Below, one piece after another: positions 58,905 to 64,000 of a stretch of 64,000 nt of DNA. The notes beneath the pieces are model-generated. The model was not told where the DNA came from and ran no database searches. It saw only the letters and a program-made list of their open reading frames with translations. The translations under genes and the position numbers were made by a program. Numbering within the stretch: the first letter of the stretch is position 1; every line of letters begins with the position of its first letter. Source of the DNA: Spirochaetota bacterium (GTDB taxonomy: Bacteria > Spirochaetota > Brachyspiria > Brachyspirales > JACRPF01); assembly GCA_038043445.1 (NCBI GenBank), contig JBBTBY010000007.1, forward strand, positions 1-64,000, read 5' to 3'.

Positions 58905-59768
58905 ATGTCATCAAAAAAACGGGCACTGGGGCGGGGCATCGGCGCCCTCATCAAGGATCAGGGGTTCAAGGAAGATGATATCGCCGAAGAGGGTCTTACC
59001 GAGATACCGCTCACGAAGATAGAGCCCAATGCGTATCAGCCGCGAAAGCATTTCAATGAGGCTGAGATCGAGAACCTCGCGCAGAGCATCAAAGAACACG
59101 GACTCATGAGCCCGGTGCTCGTAAGGAGGCGTGCCGCTGACCGTTATGAGATCATAGCGGGTGAACGGCGTTTCCGGGCGTTCAAGTCGCTGAAGAAACA
59201 GAAGATACCCGCCATCGTCATGAACGTCCCTGATAATAAAATGCTCGAACGAGCCCTTATCGAGAATATTCAGCGCGCCGATCTTAACCCCATCGAGATA
59301 GCGGAAAGCTATCGCCGTTTGATCGATGACCTTGGGCTCAGGCATGACGATCTGGCTGCCCGCGTCGGTAAGAGCCGCCCGGTCATAACCAATGCGCTTC
59401 GCCTCCTCGATCTACCCGTGACGATACGCCATCTCCTTGTGCAGGAAAAGATCTCCGAGGGGCACGCCCGTCTCATCCTTTCCATCACCGATGAGAACGC
59501 TCGTGAGAGCTTCGCCAATGAGATAATCAGCGGCGGCTATTCGGTAAAAAAAGCGGAAGAGATATTGAAGGGTAAGCGCGGAAAAAAGCGGGCGAAAACG
59601 GGAACACCGGCAAAAGACCCGAACGTTCGTAAGGTCGAAAGCGATCTGACGAAGCTCTTGGGAACGAAAGTGAGCGTCCATGACGAGAAGGGCCGCGGGA
59701 AAATAGTGATCGAATACTACAACAACGAAGATTTCTCACGCATCATGGAGATATTCGAGAAGAACTGA
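58905..59768 (+). CDS. parB: Chromosome-partitioning protein ParB (Spo0J)
   Basis: 287 residues from the ATG at 58905, with GGGAG 7 bases upstream. The N-terminus RALGRGIGALI is the ParA-interacting sequence. The CTPase/ParB box holds IEPNAYQPRKHFNEAEIENLAQSI, GERRFRAFKSL and ENIQRADLNPIEIAESYRRL. The helix-turn-helix (DDLAARVGKSRPVITNALRLLDLP) binds parS, and the C-terminus dimerises. Two parS sites lie within 2.1 kb downstream. Confidence 0.96.
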   Translation: MSSKKRALGRGIGALIKDQGFKEDDIAEEGLTEIPLTKIEPNAYQPRKHFNEAEIENLAQSIKEHGLMSPVLVRRRAADRYEIIAGERRFRAFKSLKKQKIPAIVMNVPDNKMLERALIENIQRADLNPIEIAESYRRLIDDLGLRHDDLAARVGKSRPVITNALRLLDLPVTIRHLLVQEKISEGHARLILSITDENARESFANEIISGGYSVKKAEEILKGKRGKKRAKTGTPAKDPNVRKVESDLTKLLGTKVSVHDEKGRGKIVIEYYNNEDFSRIMEIFEKN

Positions 59769-59795
59769 CACTTCGGTCCATAGGAATGATCTCCC

Positions 59796-60848
59796 TTATG
59801 CTGCGTATACCAAGCCATGGAACATCCGTCCGTTCGTCGTTTCATCGGCCACTACTTTTTTGCTGAGCCCGATAAGCGGTATGCCCTTTTCAACAGTGGC
59901 ACGGAATATCTCCTGCATATCGTTCAGGTGCGGCTGACTGAGATTGATCCCGTAGAGCTTATCCATTTTCGACATCGCGCCGATATAATGCGACCCCTTG
60001 CCGCAGAAATGTATCGCCCCGCCGCCGAACTCGTCGAATATACGCTGATCGTAGGGGCGTATGAATTCCTCATACTGCTCGGGTGAGAAATTCATCGCCG
60101 AATCGTTCCTGAGCATTACCGGCCCGCGGTGCATGAGCCCCCAGTGCACTGAAACACCATCCGTTCTCGGCGGGAAAAGCGCATGCCATTTTTTGAGGAA
60201 GATGATGTACGTTTCCGTGATGAGCGAAAGAAGGTCCTTGATGAACACAGGGTCATCGTACATATCGTAGAACACATTGCTCCCCCAGAGAAGCTCAAGC
60301 GTATCGATGGGTCCCTGCAGGTCGGGATGATACACGTGGATGTACTTCGCCATTTTCGGATACATTTTCATTATCTCGCGATATCGCTCCCCGACAGCGA
60401 ACACCTTCGGCCCAAAACCTTTTGAAAGATCGGGCACCCCGGCGGCAAGCACCTTCTTTATCTCATCACGTGTCCCGAAATGCGTCGCCTGCGGCGAGCT
60501 GTCGTAATGGTCTTCCAGATGGACAATGGGGCAGCCGAATACGGATGCGAGTATGCCGGGACCGTAGTTGGAACGCACGTTCATTATTGCCGGTGCATCC
60601 TTTCCGTTGGCCAGCACCGATGAGCAGGCTGCGAATTCGCGGAGTATCATCTTCTCGTCGTCAGCGACCGCTTCGTTCATGCTGGCCTTCGGCCAGGCCA
60701 GGGTGGATGGCACAGCATACCCGCGTGCGGGAGAGAACACATCCCCGCGATACTTCCCGAGGGTAAAATCCTTCCACGCATTGAAATGTGCTTCCTCTTT
60801 TCCCGCGTCGATACGCGATTCGATATCATCGAGAAATGGTGTGAGCAT
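59796..60848 (-). CDS. Uroporphyrinogen-decarboxylase-fold protein
   Basis: 350 residues; GGAGGCG precedes the ATG. The sequence follows the URO-D/MtaA superfamily (TIM barrel): GPGILASVFGCPIVHLEDHYDSSPQ, LQGPIDTLELLWGSNVFYDMYDDP, and a late FGGGAIHFCGKGSHYIGAM, where His-x-Cys resembles the zinc site of methyltransferases. It is not the haem enzyme: the usual HemE start is absent. Such proteins are common beside AraC regulators and sugar genes in anaerobes, and their substrates are mostly unknown. The AraC gene upstream on the same strand may regulate it. Confidence 0.85.
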   Translation of the reverse strand: MLTPFLDDIESRIDAGKEEAHFNAWKDFTLGKYRGDVFSPARGYAVPSTLAWPKASMNEAVADDEKMILREFAACSSVLANGKDAPAIMNVRSNYGPGILASVFGCPIVHLEDHYDSSPQATHFGTRDEIKKVLAAGVPDLSKGFGPKVFAVGERYREIMKMYPKMAKYIHVYHPDLQGPIDTLELLWGSNVFYDMYDDPVFIKDLLSLITETYIIFLKKWHALFPPRTDGVSVHWGLMHRGPVMLRNDSAMNFSPEQYEEFIRPYDQRIFDEFGGGAIHFCGKGSHYIGAMSKMDKLYGINLSQPHLNDMQEIFRATVEKGIPLIGLSKKVVADETTNGRMFHGLVYAA

Positions 60849-60932
60849 AACGCCTCCAATGGTTATACAACTATCGCTATGAACAGCCGCTGATTCTACC
60901 GGTATACGGAAATAGCCTTACGGAAAACGGAA

Positions 60933-60956
60933 GTGATGTTTCACGTGAAACATCAC
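60933..60956. promoter_or_regulatory. parS: parS site 1
   Basis: TGTTTCACGTGAAACA at 60937-60952 equals the parS consensus of chromosomal ParB proteins. Four more symmetrical bases on each side make a 24-bp perfect palindrome. It lies between the URO-D-like gene and the AraC gene, about 1.2 kb from the parB stop. Confidence 0.95.
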
Positions 60957-60965
60957 TCTATCCCG

Positions 60966-61784
60966 CTACCGCTTCCCCCGAAATTCCGTCGGCGTCATGC
61001 CGGTTACTTTATTGAACGTCTCATTGAAATGAGAAACGCTGTCATACCCCGACCCGAACGCGATGGACAGCACACGATCATGCCCCTGTGTGAGAAGCTC
61101 TTTTGCGTGTTCAATGCGTATCGTTGTCAGATATTGGACGAAGGTGGCGCCGGTAGCGCGCTTGAACAGCTCTGAAAAGCGCCTGACCGAAAGCCCGCAC
61201 ATCGCCGCATATCGCTCCGGCGTAAGCTCCTCATGATAATTCGCAGCAATGTCGGAAAGCACCGACCGTACCCGTACATCACCCGCATGTTTTTCACCAT
61301 CGTCTTCTCTCACGATGATCGCCGCCAGTTCGATCATGTATGCGCGGACGAGGTCATCCATGCCCTCGCGGTCGCTGCGCCGTTCCGCCATCATACGACG
61401 CATGAGCGTTTTCGCCCCTGCAACGGCAACAGGATCGTTCATAACGAATGGATTTTTTTCTGCACGTTGCGTCAACCGGACCGACAGCGTTCCGGACAGA
61501 TACTCGTACCCGAACGTCACTATCATCTGGTTAAGCGGCTTTCCCTTCACATCGACCGCGCGATGGGGGACTTTGCCGTCCCAGAGAAGGAGTATCCCTG
61601 CTGATACATCGATCGCGCGTCCGGGGGGCGCTTCGTCAGCGGCTATCTCGTATTTCCCCTCGCCCCCGAGGACGATCCCTATTTCGTAACACTGGTGCGT
61701 ATGATAATCCATCGCGAAATCGTCGGGATGAACACCCTCCCGTATCGCTATATCCGTCGGCCCGGTAATGACATCACGACGCAT
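60966..61784 (-). CDS. AraC-family transcription regulator between two parS sites
   Basis: 272 residues. The N-terminal cupin-like domain (15-100) has DYHTHQCYEIGIVLGGEGKYEI and LWDGKVPHRAVDVKG. The C-terminal part has LTPERYAAMCGLSVRRFSELFKRATG and VLSIAFGSGYDSVSHFNETFNKVTGMTPTEFR. A GGGG lies 7 bases before the ATG. It probably controls the URO-D-like gene downstream. It is bracketed by parS sites at 60937 and 61826, so its promoter region will be covered by spreading ParB, which might affect expression. Confidence 0.88.
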   Translation of the reverse strand: MRRDVITGPTDIAIREGVHPDDFAMDYHTHQCYEIGIVLGGEGKYEIAADEAPPGRAIDVSAGILLLWDGKVPHRAVDVKGKPLNQMIVTFGYEYLSGTLSVRLTQRAEKNPFVMNDPVAVAGAKTLMRRMMAERRSDREGMDDLVRAYMIELAAIIVREDDGEKHAGDVRVRSVLSDIAANYHEELTPERYAAMCGLSVRRFSELFKRATGATFVQYLTTIRIEHAKELLTQGHDRVLSIAFGSGYDSVSHFNETFNKVTGMTPTEFRGKR

Positions 61785-61825
61785 GAGTATGCCCCGCTTT
61801 GTTCGCTGCTGCGTCCGTTCCCGAA

Positions 61826-61841
61826 TGTTTCACGTGAAACA
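61826..61841. promoter_or_regulatory. parS: parS site 2
   Basis: TGTTTCACGTGAAACA, identical to site 1 in the 16-base core, with one more symmetrical base on each side. It is 889 bases from site 1 and 3 bases past the end of fapA. Confidence 0.95.
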
Positions 61842-61843
61842 TC

Positions 61844-64000
61844 CTAGAGCCGGTAATCGATGCGCTTCTCGTCGCTGTTGAAAATGAGCGTCACCTTGCT
61901 CCGTTTGTCCGCTATGCGCATTTTCGTATGCCCTATCGCGACGTATACATCGGGGAACAGGTTCTCGTCGACCGTTATCGATGCTTCCGTCGAGTTATCC
62001 ATCTTCTCGATGATGTCCGCTTCCTCGAGTTTGACGCGGTTGATGAGCGTGCGCAACTGGTTCTGTTTCTTGAGCGCGTCCGCGTAAATGCCGCGTATCT
62101 TCGGCGGAATGGCGGTGATATCGGGGTAACTTGCAAGTACGCGTCCGATGAGCTGTTGTATCTCGTAGAGATAGCGGGAATACCTGCTGTGCTCTTCCGC
62201 CAAAAGATCGAGATTCTTCTGCTGAAAGAAGTCGAGCCCGGTAAGTATATGCGTCCGTACACCAGCAGCATTCCCGATGTTCAGTGCATGAACGCCGGAA
62301 CGCGAGCGCACTACCCCGCCGATGATGGTGCTCTTCCCTTTCTCCCCGGATACGTCGATACTTTTCCCCGCAATGATGCTGCTGTTGATGATGGCACGTA
62401 CGACCTTCACGTCCCCTTTCGCTTCAACGGTCGAGCGCTCTATGAAGCGCGCAGCCACGTCGCCGCCCGCTCTCACAAAACCAATGTCCTTGGTAATGAT
62501 GCCGTTGCCGACGATGACGTTCTGACCCGCGGTGACCTTCGCCCCGCCGATATTCCCTTTCACCGTGATAGTACCTTCCGCCTCTACGATAAAATCATCC
62601 TCGATGTTCCCGCTCACGGCGACGTCACCGGTAAAGTGTATGTTGCCGGTGCTCATATCCACGTTCTGCACGCTGTAGAGCGGAGAGACCGATATCGCGT
62701 CCGGGGTTATCGTCACTTGCCCCGCCGCCTGCGCGACATAGCTTATAATATCCGTTCTGTTGTCATGTTCCGCTGTTACGTTCTTCCCTGCAATGACCGC
62801 TATCGTTCTGCCGAGCTCCGCTTTAATGACCTCGCCGGTGACCGTTGTGCCGTCCGTCTCCGGAAATGTCGGCGGATACAGCGACGCAATATGCTCACCC
62901 TGCGTTACCGCAACGAGATCGCTTAAAAGGTCCTTATGCACGACCCGCAGTTCATCATCGATCACTTTTTTCTTGAGAACGATCTCTATCCTTCCGTCCT
63001 TTCCGTTCACGGCACTTTTGCCCTTCGCTATCTGCATCGACTTCACCTGTTCGCGAGTGGCATGCATCTTCATCGCCGCTTCAATGTTCCCATCGATGAC
63101 ACCGAATATGATCTTCATCTCGTCCATTTTTGCGAGTATTGCCGTTTTATCGACGAATGCCCCCGTTCCAAGCGGCGGCCATATATCAAGCATCGCTGAC
63201 ATACGGTCCGGCGTGAGCGATATCGAGAATTCGCCGTCAAGATACCGTCGAACCTCGATATGCCCGGGAAAAAGTACTGCTTCGCCGTCGGCAATGCTTA
63301 CATATTCCTTTATCGTATTCTCGCCGTCTCGTACGGTGACATTCCCTTTATTGATGAACTTGAATTCCTCAACGATGCTGCAGGGAATTTCTTCGCCACG
63401 TACGTTCTTTCCGGCCCTGCCGGTAAAACCCGGATTCACCTGCGCAAGCACATCTCCTTTTCTGACCAGTGCGTATCGATAATCCTCTTCGGGAGGGATC
63501 TTCTCGGTATCCTTATAGCCTGTTCGTTTTCTATTGCTCTTGAACTCAACACAGTACTCTATCGAACCGCTCCTTCCGTGCTCCGGCGGTTCACCCTCTG
63601 CGAGGATAACGTCGGTTATAAGCGCTTTTTCCTTCTGCGCCCGGGCGACTATCGTCTGGAATGTCTCTGTTTTGATGCCGAAAACGACATTCGCGTTCTT
63701 CAGCGCCTGCGTGATCATGACAGCGGAGACAGGAATGCCGGCCCCTTCCGGCGGATACAATATCCCTTTTGCTGTCATCGTATCGTCGCTTACCAGTACT
63801 TCAACACGAGCATTCTTGTCGACAACGGCCAATTTCGCCGTCCATGACGCATCGACCTTCGGCCTGGGCGGCTGATAACTGTCAGGATGCGCGCTGTGCA
63901 CATTGTCCGGGTCGAATACCTTGGAGAGCATTTCCTTCTTTGCAGAATAATCAACGCCCTGGATGCGGCTTCCCGCTTCTTTCGCGCGTCGATGCTCAAG
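61844..64000 (-). CDS. FapA-type DUF342 protein, 5' end outside the window
   Basis: At least 718 residues: the frame is open to the window edge (…RRAKEAGSRIQGVDYSAKKEMLSK), so the ATG at 63931 is probably internal. The protein follows the DUF342/FapA family: PPEGAGIPVSAVMI, KGDVLAQVNPGFTGRAGKNVRGEEIP, a beta-helix of hexad-like repeats near the middle (VAVSGNIEDDFIVEAEGTITVKGNIGGAKVTAGQNVIVGNGI), then helices (about 590-660) and a beta end. FapA proteins in spirochaetes and other bacteria affect cell shape, polar growth or flagellar regulation; the exact role here is open. It overlaps no gene and ends next to parS site 2. Confidence 0.85.
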   Translation of the reverse strand, partial: LEHRRAKEAGSRIQGVDYSAKKEMLSKVFDPDNVHSAHPDSYQPPRPKVDASWTAKLAVVDKNARVEVLVSDDTMTAKGILYPPEGAGIPVSAVMITQALKNANVVFGIKTETFQTIVARAQKEKALITDVILAEGEPPEHGRSGSIEYCVEFKSNRKRTGYKDTEKIPPEEDYRYALVRKGDVLAQVNPGFTGRAGKNVRGEEIPCSIVEEFKFINKGNVTVRDGENTIKEYVSIADGEAVLFPGHIEVRRYLDGEFSISLTPDRMSAMLDIWPPLGTGAFVDKTAILAKMDEMKIIFGVIDGNIEAAMKMHATREQVKSMQIAKGKSAVNGKDGRIEIVLKKKVIDDELRVVHKDLLSDLVAVTQGEHIASLYPPTFPETDGTTVTGEVIKAELGRTIAVIAGKNVTAEHDNRTDIISYVAQAAGQVTITPDAISVSPLYSVQNVDMSTGNIHFTGDVAVSGNIEDDFIVEAEGTITVKGNIGGAKVTAGQNVIVGNGIITKDIGFVRAGGDVAARFIERSTVEAKGDVKVVRAIINSSIIAGKSIDVSGEKGKSTIIGGVVRSRSGVHALNIGNAAGVRTHILTGLDFFQQKNLDLLAEEHSRYSRYLYEIQQLIGRVLASYPDITAIPPKIRGIYADALKKQNQLRTLINRVKLEEADIIEKMDNSTEASITVDENLFPDVYVAIGHTKMRIADKRSKVTLIFNSDEKRIDYRL

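Noticed and set aside
59796-60848. HemE (haem biosynthesis)
   Set aside because: Conserved HemE N-terminal motifs are missing and the sequence fits the broader URO-D-fold methyltransferase-like group.
1-64000. CRISPR array, rRNA genes, prophage, replication origin with DnaA-box cluster
   Set aside because: No regularly spaced repeats, no rRNA sequence, no phage structural genes, and only isolated DnaA-box-like sequences (for example near 16667) were found.

Overview
The window is bacterial chromosome from a spirochaete. The best marker is a gene at 41589-42506 whose product resembles the periplasmic-flagellar sheath protein FlaA. RodA/PBP2, a FapA-type DUF342 protein, a bacterial parABS locus and many AraC regulators fit this. 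The lineage makes lipid A (lpxA, lpxB, fabZ), so it is not a Treponema or Borrelia relative. The mix of a membrane pyrophosphatase, a sulfatase, a GH20 enzyme, URO-D-type and FAD_oxidored proteins, and many AraC regulators suggests a free-living or gut-associated, polysaccharide-using, uncultured Spirochaetota lineage. I cannot name the species. Coding density is high and GC-rich codon use produces many long antisense frames that are not genes.

Layout. 1-870: a palindromic intergenic element, a terminator and a small helical protein. 870-8700: an ECF-like sigma factor, then a minus-strand operon of PBP2, RodA, a receiver-PP2C protein and a JAMM-DinG helicase fusion. 8778-23520: an accessory region with membrane proteins, serine hydrolases, AraC regulators, two tandem FAD oxidoreductases, an EF-hand esterase, a beta-propeller, a YqeK-like phosphohydrolase and an ADP-ribosylglycohydrolase-family protein. 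23588-35118: membrane pyrophosphatase, sulfatase with a secreted partner, AraC regulator, OmpA-type protein, Hsp70-like protein and aconitase B. 35313-44500: receiver-HD-GYP protein, a minus-strand operon mlaE-mlaF-mlaD-recG-lepB, then flaA, a PocR-AraC regulator and an amidase. 44527-49345: coaD, HU, rpsT, tRNA-Asp, a HAD phosphatase, lpxB, lpxA and fabZ. 49429-57090: a GntR/LacI regulator, a large GH20 protein, and an operon of Fe-alcohol dehydrogenase and two glycosyltransferases. 57193-64000: tRNA-Lys, tRNA-Glu, rsmG, parA, parB, a URO-D-like protein, an AraC regulator bracketed by two perfect parS sites, and fapA running off the window end. The rsmG-parAB-parS group suggests that the replication origin is not far away.

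Most interesting points: (1) the Mla ATPase has lost the Walker A lysine, the Walker B glutamate and the H-loop histidine, although its partners look intact; (2) several genes, mostly regulators plus mlaE, have a -10 box 6-7 bases before the ATG and no Shine-Dalgarno, so they are probably read from leaderless mRNAs; (3) a tract of nine G lies in the 17-base spacer of the hppA promoter and could make it phase variable; (4) a 253-bp element with terminal inverted repeats and two perfect hairpins has replaced the end of lpxB; (5) a JAMM metalloprotease-like domain is fused to a DinG helicase; (6) several families of intergenic palindromes or repeats occur.
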